Below, one piece after another: positions 31,430 through 40,835 of a DNA stretch of 64,000 nucleotides (position 1 is the first letter of the stretch; every line of letters begins with the position of its first letter). The stretch is taken from assembly GCA_947650285.1 (NCBI GenBank), contig CANTFL010000014.1, positions 153,963 through 217,962 on the forward strand, read 5' to 3'. Origin of the DNA: Hyaloperonospora brassicae. Its lineage: Eukaryota > Oomycota > Peronosporomycetes > Peronosporales > Peronosporaceae. The notes beneath the pieces are model-generated. The model was not told the origin of the DNA. It was given only the letters and a program-made list of their open reading frames with translations, and did no database searches. Made by a program: the position numbers and the translations under genes.

Positions 31430-33361
31430 GTGTGCGTCGAGTCATCTCTCTCGTACTACAATTCCATCTCTCTCGGCCAGAATCCATTCAGCGGCGTGTG
31501 CGCTATGAGCGCCTCGATCAAGTCCTTTCAGGGTGCACGATCCTGTGCACAAAGGCGAAGGTTGTACAGGTCTGAAGCACGTTGCCGGCGATGTCCAGCT
31601 AAAACTGTTGATGGTCAGCATCTAGGACCATCGGTAGCGTTAGTCGGTGTCTCCCGCTCCTTGGGGTTACGAAAGGCTTCTTTGAACCAGTAGGCTGGAA
31701 AGCCTGCAGGTCGGCGGAGGATGTGGCCAAAAAGGATAAATTGTCTGCGAAGCAAGTGGAAATGGAGTGGCTGCGTCTTCGTAAGGTTGTAGAGCTTCTC
31801 ATTAAAAATCGTGGCTGGATAACGTACTCCTTACACTTTGCGCACCTGTTGACGATTGTACTCTCGAGGCTACGTAGCACGGAATCGGGGAGGGCCCAGT
31901 CCCCGCAGTTGTAGAGCTTCATAGGCAATACGTTGCAGTTGTAGAGGCGCAGGAGCGTAGCTTCCGAGGTCGTCGATGGCCGGAGACAAATTTTCAACAT
32001 ACGGTGGAGTGCAGTAGTCGCAATATTTTTGCAGCGGGAGACGTCTCCGGCGTCTCCGAGGAGAGAACCTAATTTGCGCGTGATCCGCCTATCTCCTTAG
32101 CGCGAGTAATCCAATTGAACAGCACGGTTAAGCTGCGGTGTACGAAGATGTGTTCGGTCTTGGACCTATGCATCTCGAGTGACGATTTGGCTAAAAACTC
32201 AGAGCTTTGGGCTCAATCAGGGTAGCTATGTCAGCGCTCTGGCAAAAAAAGTTGGTGTTGTCGGCGTACACGATCATGTCAGCGAGAAGATCGTGGGTAA
32301 CGTCGAGCTAGCCTTGTAACGGGGTGAGCCCGTTAGATGAAAATCGGTGCGAAAGAACCAATTTTTGAAAATTATTTGTTTTGATAATATTCAATCAACA
32401 TCACTCGAGAAAAGCGATGTTTTTGGAATGTCACCTCTAAGGGTAATATCCGTGGAGGGGTCCACTACTCGGTTGATGTACACGGTACATCAACCAATTT
32501 AACTACCAATCGCTGCTGGACGCGCGCAATGGGTGGTAGTCAGAAGACCCACATAACAGACAGTAGTTTAATATAGTTAGTTAAGAAGAAAGATGTGTCT
32601 AGTAAGAAAATAACTATATTAAGCAACAGTATCTACTTTTCTCTCAAGACAGAGCTTTCGGGTTCTGTATTGTCTTGGTAGCGCTTCCTCACGCCACGTG
32701 TACGAGACGTCGGGCATACGCACCCTTGTATTGTTAACAGTACAAGGCCTTGCTCAGTTATCTGATCAATACCGTGCCTCGTTACAGGCCTATTAGGGCT
32801 CGTAAAGCCGGTTTAAGGCAAACATCAAAAAGAAAGAAGCAAAGTAAGTCTCCTGGGGGAGTACCTGTGTTGCTCTCAAACTGGTGTAATAGGCGACGGT
32901 GGAGTCGAAGAAGAGCATTTCATCTCGTAGTAATAGCCAGATCAGTCTATTTTTGTCGTCATCGAGAAGTGGCTTGAGCACGGAGAGAAGTTTGTCGCGG
33001 TTGACAGTGTCAAAAGCACGTGCGAGGTCGATTAGAAAAATAGTAAAATTGTTTTTTTGTATCCCTGAGCGCGTGCTGCTATCCGCCTGTGATTCCACAC
33101 TGCATCTGCAGTGATGCGACCGGGTCTGAACCCGCTTTAATAGGGGGACAAATATTGTTTAACCTTAAGGGAGATGCGGCGTATCACCACCAAAGAAACG
33201 CCCTACGAATAATGTTGAGTAGGACGATGGATCGAAGGCTGGCGAGTTGTCTAGACGGATTGTTTAGCTTGTGTAGTCCGAGGAGAATCCTTTCGCCCAA
33301 GTTAATATTGCCTTCCGTGGCGAATTAGTGATTTATGATGTCGGCGAGTGGTTGAGCTATT
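31430..33361 (-). mobile_element. LINE (non-LTR retrotransposon) remnant, split by a solo LTR
   Basis: The minus strand shows RT landmarks in broken frames: SGFRPGR near 33110-33140, FTIFLIDLARAFDTVNRDKL at 33050-32990, GVPPGDLLCFFLF near 32850, then after the inserted LTR VYADNTNFFCQSA near 32270 (the YADD box with its second Asp changed to Asn). The C-terminal part at 32000-31430 encodes LYNCNVLPMKLYNCGDWAL and LTLPMVLDAD, as in oomycete LINE polyproteins. No endonuclease domain is seen; LTR GYP2 begins at 33362 and truncates the 5' side. It is inactive. Confidence 0.82.
32315..32786 (+). repeat. Solo gypsy LTR (type A) inside the LINE
   Basis: Starts TGTAACGGGGTGAGCCCGTT and ends CTCGTTACA, 472 bp, aligned with the GYP1 LTRs. 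It is flanked by AGCCT (32310-32314) and GGCCT (32787-32791), a 5-bp duplication with one mismatch. No internal sequence is present, so it arose by recombination between the LTRs of a former complete element. Confidence 0.88.
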
Positions 33362-33801
33362 TGTAACGGGGCACTGGTGACAACGTGCATTTCAGCAGTA
33401 CGGACCTCACTTACACTGACAACAGTGATAGTCAGTGCCCTGCTAAGTGTTGCACCAACACAGAGGAAGGAAATGAGACTAAGTAAATAATCTAGTCTCT
33501 GGTAAAAGTAAACTTTTATTTAATATAATAAAGTCATACCGATCTTATGTCTCTGTTTATGCTGACTTATTTATATTAATATATATAAACGTATGAAGAC
33601 GTCTACTCACCACCCATTGCGCCGCCTAGCCACGACTGGTGGGTTAACGTCACCAGGATATCAACCAACGAGTAGAACCTTTGGTCATCTTCAACAATAC
33701 CACCATGCTCTGTGATATTGTTGAAAGAACATCGAACGTAATATACGTTTTTGTCATTTTAGCCTTAGTGACAATATCATGTAACGGACTAAGCCTTTAC
33801 A
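33362..33801 (-). repeat. 3' LTR of GYP2 (type B)
   Basis: On + it runs from TGTAACGGGGCACTGGTGAC to CCTTTACA, giving TG...CA ends in minus orientation. It matches the first 180 bp of 40652-40835 and the LTR at 63621-64000. A 14-bp stem with one mismatch lies at about 33690-33725. Confidence 0.75.
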
Positions 33802-33959
33802 TCCCCCTTACTGTTAGGTACCGTGTGACTGTCGAAACTTTTGTGGCCACCCATTGGATACCAATCGATTAAAGGAGCACTTGTTGGTCAGATTCATTCA
33901 TTTTAATTTTGCCTCGCATAGTTAACATGTAAATCCGGGGTGATCAAAAGAAGACACAG

Positions 33960-35035
33960 TCTGCTACCGTGCTAGCCTCTGCGGCAGACGATTTGTCGTC
34001 TGCTGCTTGTTCTCTGCCTGCAGCAAGCGTTGCTGCTGGCGTATGTGGTATCGCACCACATGCAAATAGTGACCTCAAGCTAGGTGTCAGCTACTGTGGC
34101 GAGTCAGATGTGTCTGACTCGAAAAAGCCTTAAGAGGCATCGCGCTCACCCGCGGTGCCTCGCTCTTCGAAATATCTGCCGACCGAACGGACTCGCGACA
34201 TGCGCAACAGTCTGTTCGGCAGTGATGAAGAATATTATGATGAGTATGATTACGCATCACCGCGATCAGATCGTGCGCCCTCGCGCGAGCGCGTTGACGA
34301 CGGCGCAAATCGTCGTCATATTGAAACCTGTGGTACCGGCAAGGTACCCACGTCGAATCGTGACGAGATCAAGCCGTGGCGTTTGCCTGAACAGCTCATC
34401 AATGGATTGTATCATAAGACAAGTCAATACATCGAATTCCATTATTCGATGCGAGTGAGCTTCACGGCTTGAGTTCCAGCGTGAAGAACGTTCGCGCTGA
34501 AAAAGACTTCTATCTCGATGCTTATCTTAAGCATAGATGGTACAATGGTAACTAAAAGCTTGACAAGGCTTCGCTTTTGGCGGCGTGGAACGTGTTCGTC
34601 CAAAATATCAAGAATTTTGGACGAGAAGGATGGCTCCAAAACATTGAAGCTGTACGCATCAAGTTTGAGAAACGAACACTAACTGGTGCAAGGTAACATC
34701 TGCATCGTTTGTCGAGTGAGGCAGACATTCCTTGCCTCACATGAGGTGATCTTTGTGCGAGTTGTGTTGACAACTCGCAACGTGTACATATGGATGTTTT
34801 TTCCCTAAGTTCGCTCTGGGGAAGGGCACACATCTCGGCCGAGATGCGGGGCGCGATTACAAATTGGCGATCCGTCTACAAGCGCCATAAGCGCGTGTTT
34901 ACCGATGGGACAGTGGACCAATCGGATGAGTCTCGTCGAACTGGTGGACGAGACCCTCAACATCAGCCATCAGATGGGATCGAGGTTCCCGGCTGTCATA
35001 GGATGGTGGATACCCACGCCAGCGGACAAGGTTAG
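33960..35035 (+). pseudogene. Antisense extra reading frame between pol and 3' LTR of GYP2
   Basis: On the strand opposite gag-pol, a series of frames reads: an Ala/Ser-rich start (SAADDLSSAAC), an acidic Tyr-rich stretch SDEEYYDEYDY near 34220-34255, KPWRLPEQLINGLYHK near 34370-34420, KDFYLDAYLKHRWYN near 34500-34545, FVQNIKNFGREGWLQNIEA near 34590-34650, and DLCASCVDNSQRV near 34745-34790. Two or three stops and frameshifts separate the blocks, but the composition and charge pattern are those of a real protein of about 300 residues. It ends by overlapping the chromodomain of pol on the other strand. Extra antisense ORFs between pol and the 3' LTR are known in some plant gypsy elements (maize Grande). 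The function here is unknown. Confidence 0.6.
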
Positions 35036-35760
35036 CTTGTCACTCCTGCGCTCTTCACTCGGTGGCTCAAGATAAGCCCCACGTGAGAGCGTCGACCACC
35101 GTGAGAATCTACCACTGGCTCCAGTGGTGGTGGAAAGACAAGGTCCGGCTCAGCTGCCAGGTCTGCATGAGACTTTGGGTTAACCATAAACGTTACCTGT
35201 TAAAGTTGAGGTAGGACTTCGATCACGAAAACGTTTGTCGACACGACTTGTTGTCGACCGTGCGACGTTTCCGTGCCGATCGGGAGAAGGACCGATCGGA
35301 TTTCGTGTTCGCTCAGCTATGAGAACGAGGGCGCGAGAGGCGCCATTTGCGCGACGGGATCGAGGCGGCTCGTCGCGAGAATGCGTTGCTGAAGGATTAA
35401 AATCGAGTGTTTGGTCCGCGATCACATAATCTGTTGGGGAATTCTTGAACGTGCTGGTCATCTTCGTTCTCGAAAGAAGCCTCGTGCTAATAGCACGGGC
35501 GAAGACGACCAACATAAAACGTAGGATGCGTGCGCATCCTGCGAGGCAACTGAATAGTGTATGCATTGTTTGCGGTGCAATGCACGAAAGGGAGCAATGT
35601 ATTTTGGTAGTAGTTTACTACTGCCGACATTAGTGACTACATGTCCAGGTAAGTCTACCGTAGACAGTAGCACTAGGTCGTTGACTATAAATGAAAGAAC
35701 ATTTGCTCTTTCATTCTTGTCTGCGTTCCGTTTCTAGCGGTCCACCGCATTTGCGATGGA
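34915..35760 (-). pseudogene. pol: GYP2 integrase C-terminus and chromodomain
   Basis: The minus strand encodes SSKLLPKYIAPFRALHR (about 35620-35570), a spacer rich in Arg and Ser, PPPLEPVVDSHGG near 35130, and the chromodomain LVRWRGYPPSYDSREPRSHL followed by LVHQFDETHP (35035-34915). Chromodomains on gypsy integrases guide insertion to marked chromatin. One or more frameshifts break the reading. Confidence 0.7.
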
Positions 35761-36960
35761 GTCCTGAACGAAATGGACTACCGCCTCTCGAGTCAGCAGG
35801 AAGGTCTCTGCTGACTCGTTGTTTTGTCTTTCAGTGCGCTTCGTGCGCACTGCTAAGAGATTGTTATCTTCAGCGAGGTTGTCCTCTTCCTCGCTGAAAT
35901 AATCGTTGACAGTGCTGAATATACCAGAATCGACATCATCATCCGAGTCAATAATAGCGTCATCGCTATAATTGGAATGATCTTCTTCATCGATGTCGAC
36001 TTGATCGACATCGGCATCATACGTGACGACGTTAGCGTCGACACGTGATGAGCAAGAGCCAAAACGGTTTTTGCTCGAGCGAGTCCCTCCCACCCTTATC
36101 CGAGAGTCACTCTGTATTAGGGCGGTGATGCGTGAACGGCTTACGCCATTCACATAGAACGGTGTATGCGTCGTGGACGCATGCACGGAGTTGTCGATGG
36201 AGTATTCGACCATCGGCAAGAACTCACTCCAACTAGAAGAAGATGGGACATATCCTCGAAGGATCTCTTCGAGGAAAGGTTTGCACGCTCTGTCTGACCA
36301 TCTATTTCGGGATGGTCGGATGTTGACATCTTGAACCGTGTTATCAAAGTGCGGAACACAGATTACCAAAACTCCACCGTGAACCGAAGATCACGGTCGG
36401 ATACGAGTTCACGGGGTAATCCGTGGAGTTAAAATATCGTGTCGATGAAGACACGCTTACAGCCTTGAGCCGTGAGCGACTCGGGTACCGCAGCAAGATG
36501 CCCCATCTTGCCGAAACGATCGACAAACACAAGAATACCATTATTCCTGTGAGCGTCTTCGGGGAACCCAAAGACGAAGTACATTGGAACGGACTGCCAG
36601 TACTCTGACGGAACGGGTAGAGGTTGTTGTTGTGCACGGAATAAGGGGCTTGGCTTCACTCACTGATAGACTCTGCAAAATAGAATGTGCTTGCGCACAA
36701 ACTGATACTGGCTGGGCCAGAAAAAGTCACGATTTACTGTAAGGTAAGTCTTTAATCAGCCACCTTGGCCCCATGTTGGGGAATCGTGACACTTATACAT
36801 GATGTTCAAGCGCAAGCTGTTACGAGTGAGGACGACGACACGAGGAGTATCGCCGGTAACGGCTGTATAGTACAGCAACCCGTCGCGTGTTGTGTACCGA
36901 TTCGATAAAGAACGGTACAAAGCCGATAAATCGTTCGACGATTTACGAGTTGGATTCACC
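35734..36960 (-). pseudogene. pol: GYP2 integrase and acidic spacer
   Basis: A zinc-binding region (36974-36756, MMEHLVNPTRKSSND to MYKCHDSPTWG) precedes a core with ILVFVDRFGKMGHL (first Asp), VSDRDLRFTVEFW (second Asp) and DHPEIDGQTERAN. These lie in two frames overlapping at 36659-36344. The frame 36369-35734 then contains an acidic stretch (VDIDEEDHSNYSDDAIIDSD) and ends FVQDSIANAVDR. The acidic block between core and chromodomain is shared with GYP1. Confidence 0.82.
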
Positions 36961-37016
36961 AGATGCTCCATCAAGCGCAGAAGATCCTTATCTTCTTCGC
37001 ATCCTTCCTTTCGTCG

Positions 37017-37540
37017 TCAAAAACGTGACGACGGGAAAATAACTGTAAGTGTCGCAATAGTGGGCTCATCCTCACTGTTGAATTGCGCGCCCGGCTCGAA
37101 ATCGGGTCGACGCGAAAGCGCATCAGCGACGACATTCAGTCGCCCTGGTTTATACTCGACGGAGAAGTTGTACTCCGAGAAGAAAGACAGCCACCTCGCC
37201 ATTCTCTGCGAGAGATGTGGACTGTTTACGGCCGTGCATAGTGACGAATGGTCCGTATATAAGATGAACTGTCTATCTCCCAATCGATAGACACGAAACT
37301 TAGACAGTGCCTGTTTCATGTCAAAGCGTTCCTTGTCATTCACTGGGAAATTACGCTCAGCTGGTTGCATATCACGCTACGGGTCGCAGATGACGCGCTC
37401 TGCGCCATCTATATCCAATTGCATTAATGCACAGCCGGTTGCGTAATTTCTGGCGTCACAGACCACATAGAATGTTTTGTCTGATCTGCAATTGCCAGTA
37501 TGGGCGATTACATCAAGCTCCGCTTGATACCTTCATAGAA
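37017..37540 (-). pseudogene. pol: GYP2 RNase H
   Basis: The frame 37370-37017 reads ERNFPVNDKERFDMKQAL, FILYTDHSSLCTAVNSPHL and PGRLNVVADALSRRPDF, almost identical to GYP1. The first catalytic segment (CDARNYATGCALMQLDIDG) is separated by a TAG stop around 37379. Confidence 0.85.
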
Positions 37541-37550
37541 ACGCTTAAAT

Positions 37551-38450
37551 TCAGCGTTCCATGACCACTTCATATTTTTCTTGAGTGAACAAGAAAGATG
37601 CACATTCATCTCGGCGTAGTTGCGCGAGTACTATTGCAGGTACGCTTCCAGTCACAAGTAACTTCCTTAGTTCCTTGACATCAATTGGCACGGGCCTGTC
37701 GGTGATCGCCTTGATCATTTCGGGATCAGAGAGTAATCCGTGTTTACCCACGATAAACCCACGAAGTGGTATTTCGCTAGCCGCGAATATACACTTCTTT
37801 AGGTTGGCGTACAACTTGTGATTGCGCATATGTTGAAGGACCTTACAAACGTGTGTTCTGTAAACTTCGACGCCCGTCTTTCCGTCCACAGCCCGTCTAT
37901 AGACGAACACATCGTCAAAGCAACTCGGTGCGAAATCTCGCACCGGTCTCAACAGATTTGTGACACATCTGTTGAACGTTGACAGGGGTGTTACTCAGTC
38001 CCTGTGGCATCACTAGTCACTCCCACATCATACCGCTGGGGGTGATCACTGCTGTGTACAGGATGTACCGTTTACTCATGAGGATCTGATAGAAGCCATC
38101 CATCAGATCTATCTACGAGAAGATGGTACACTTAGACATAACATTTATGATTACGTCCTTCCTCGGTATCGGCGTTTGAGACGGTACAGTTGCAGCATTC
38201 AACTTGTTGAATGCATGCAATGTCCGCCACCCTCCTGTAGCCTTTCGCACAAAGAAGTTCGAAGAGCTGTGAAGGTAGGTTGATTCTTTGATATGACCTG
38301 CCGCTAAGCGATATGTAAAGAAGTTATTGATCGCTTGTATCTATTCACGAGGAAGTGACCACTGATTCATGACACAATACTTCGAGCCCGGTTTGGGATC
38401 GATCTCGTGTAGAGTGCCTTCATTCTTAGTTAACTCTCGAATGTCCTGGA
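37551..38450 (-). pseudogene. pol: GYP2 reverse transcriptase
   Basis: The palm at 37952-37551 reads RPVRDFAPSCFDDVFVYRRA, with the same Cys-Phe-Asp-Asp box as GYP1, then LYANLKKCIFAASEIPL and KELRKLL. Upstream the fingers region to about 38450 is broken by several stops. The sequence is colinear with 5485-6442 of GYP1. Confidence 0.82.
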
Positions 38451-39410
38451 TTCATCGAACAAATTTTTAAATTCGATCAAATTCTTTTTAATGATTTGTT
38501 TGGAGCGACTAAAACGATTGAGATTCATACCTCTCAATCCGAGTCTTCTCATCGATATAACTTTCTTCCATCGATGAGCTGCTGAGAGATCGTTCGGTCT
38601 CATTCCATCTCATTGCCGATTGAATATCGATGACGTACACGTCTTTCGCGACGAGTACACAGATCTGCTTGATTTTGACACTACGCAGATCACGCAAGAA
38701 CCGTTTTGGCTCCAGCGTCGGCAATTGAATTATCTCCGAAGTTAGTTTCGGAGGCACAATCAGATCAAGCGTGTAAGCACCTACGCTTGATCCGTCGTTA
38801 GCCAAGACATTCACTGTCTCGATTACTTCCTGGGAAATCACTTTTACAGGGTCCAGGAGAGCTTTCATCCACAATGTAGTGATCATCTACATTGTGTTCT
38901 TGTACAGTCGTGCTAACTACCGTAACACGAGAGAGGCCATCGCACTCGCTCGTAGTACACCCACGTAAATGTGGGCGCTCCAAGATACTCTTCAGCTCGT
39001 CATCTGAGAAACAAGTAGCAGGTATCGTAACTGATCTATGCTGCCAGCCCACCCTTGGCTCGTATTTCCTGAGCCAAGATATTCCTAGGATGACATCAGA
39101 CTTGTCATCCAGGTCGAGTACGATGAAATCATCACCGTACTGTTCACCTTTCAACGTGTAGTGGATTCAGACTACACGTTTCTTCACAGTGATCGATGCG
39201 CCTGTCGCTAGGCGCACCGTCGTGCTCGTTAGGAAAATGTCGCGTTCCACGAAATTAGTACTTCCAGCCTACTTACTGGCGACGAACGAAGTTGTTCGAC
39301 GCCCGCAGTCAACTAGGGTGCGAAATGACAAGTCTTTTGTGACTCCAATGTCAAGGTGCTGGAGGATACTTCATCACCAGGTGAAGAGACACACAGTGAC
39401 TTTGTGTCGG
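38451..39410 (-). pseudogene. GYP2 protease and linker
   Basis: The protease is decayed around 39350-39060, with LVDCG at the catalytic loop and DDFIVLDLDDKSDVILGISW near 39130-39080. The linker follows: WQHRSVTIPATCFSDDELK, TTSECDGL and LDLIVPPKLTSEIIQLPTLE (38780-38720). The palindrome at 38734-38753 is the counterpart of 5241-5260. Confidence 0.75.
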
Positions 39411-39443
39411 TAGCAACCTTCGTCAAGAGATTTGCAAACTCTC

Positions 39444-40640
39444 TCAATGATGCTGTATCGGTAGGGTGCTCTGCCCATACAGAACCCGACCATTTTTTGA
39501 TGGTCGGCTTCGATGTTGCGGCTTTGCAACAGGATCAGACCCTTGTCCACCAGTTTTTCTAACTGGTGGAAGGTTACTGCGCTCAGCACCGCGAGGTTCT
39601 GAGCGGGGGATATCACATTCGTATGCATAGTGTCCCAGCTTATGACAGCGTTGGCATCTCACCATTCGCTTGTCATTCACAGGGCGAGGTTTCTCGACCT
39701 CGACATGACAGAGGTCCATTGGCTTTGGGCCTCCGACCGCTGATCGTCTTTGTGAACGATAGGGGGTAAGAGTAGTTTGAGCCTGTCTCACACTTAAGTC
39801 TTCCTGCTCCGCAGTGTAGATCGCTCCGGAGATCCTCTCAAGCTTCTCGCGAAACAGGTGGTCCCTGACAGGACCATCTGCAAGACCTTGAATGAATATT
39901 GTGATCTTCACAAATTCATTCACAGGGTTCACTACCTTGCAACCTAAAAGGTAGCGTACATGCTGAGCGTAAGCGTAAAACTTACGCTTACCCTATTTGA
40001 TCTCAAGAATTATAGAGAGAGTTCTACACTCTGCCCTGGGAGGCTGAAATGTCTCACTGAGCAGGGTCTGGAAGACGTCTAACGACTCGAACACGTTCGG
40101 GTCGTGTAAATTGAGATTCAGGGCCCTATTCCTGGCGTTCCCTTACCAATTAAGACTGAGCGAATGCGACTAGCATTCCGCTCGTCGTCGATGCGACGGG
40201 CCCCGATGGCACCGTCGACCTCGACGAACCATCGTAACAGGGAGTCTTCCTCGACTCCCCGATACTTGGAATATTCTAGCTTAGGAGATTCCTGTCGACG
40301 CTAACGCGTCGAACTTGCGGACTGAGACTGATGCTGTCTTATTTATTCCGTCCGCTAGTGATCTTGTAGTCGCAACAAGATCATCTGCACTCTCGAATTG
40401 TCAAGTTATCGCTGCAAGAACTTGATAATGACGGAATGCTGCTGGTCTTTATCTCTTGTGGATAGCATGGACCAGATAACTTCCTCTGAAACTGTCGAAC
40501 GAATGAGTTCGACCGCACTCCATCCGACATTGCTCAAATGGGAGTAGCTATCACGAGTTTCGTGTGAACGTGTCACCTTCGACTACGTCCAACATATTCA
40601 TGTTGGGCGAAGCGAGTGTGGTCTTTAGACGGACTACAAA
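39444..40640 (-). pseudogene. gag: GYP2 gag
   Basis: The frame 39932-39444 encodes FIQGLADGPVRDHLF and an intact zinc knuckle CQRCHKLGHYAYEC (CX2CX4HX4C, about 39656-39615). The N-terminal part to about 40640 is broken by stops but keeps YRGVEEDSLLRWFVEVDGAI near 40280-40220. Gag would coat and package the element RNA. Confidence 0.78.
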
Positions 40641-40651
40641 GTGCTACCAGG

Positions 40652-40835
40652 TGTAACGGGGCACTGTTGAATACGTATGGTTGACCCGTAAGGAGCTCAC
40701 TTCCACTGACAACAGTGATATTAAGTGCCCTGCTAAGTGTTTCACCAACAAAGACGAAGGAAAGGAAACTAAGTAAATAATTCTAGTCTCTGGTAAAAGT
40801 AAAACATTTATTTAATATCAATAAGTATTCATCTT
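40652..40835 (-). repeat. 5' LTR of GYP2, truncated
   Basis: On + it starts TGTAACGGGGCACTG and follows 33362-33545 with small changes until about AATATCAATAAG (40835). The remaining 250 or so bases of the type-B LTR are absent and unrelated AT-rich DNA begins. Confidence 0.82.

Larger units (their letters stand above)
33362..40835 (-). mobile_element. GYP2: Ty3/gypsy chromodomain element, 5' LTR truncated
   Basis: A minus-strand element of the same family as GYP1. Its 3' LTR is at 33362-33801 and the 5' LTR remnant at 40652-40835. The interior holds gag, protease, RT, RNase H, integrase, acidic spacer and chromodomain, and then an extra reading frame on the opposite strand (33960-35035). 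The primer-site bases CCTGGTAGCACTTTGTAG follow the 5' LTR as in GYP1. The LTRs (type B) share only patches with type A, such as GCGCAATGGGTGGT. Similarity to the LTR ends near 40835, where an AT-rich region begins, so a deletion or rearrangement removed over half of the 5' LTR. Stops and frameshifts occur throughout but RNase H and the integrase catalytic residues are better kept than in GYP1. Confidence 0.88.
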
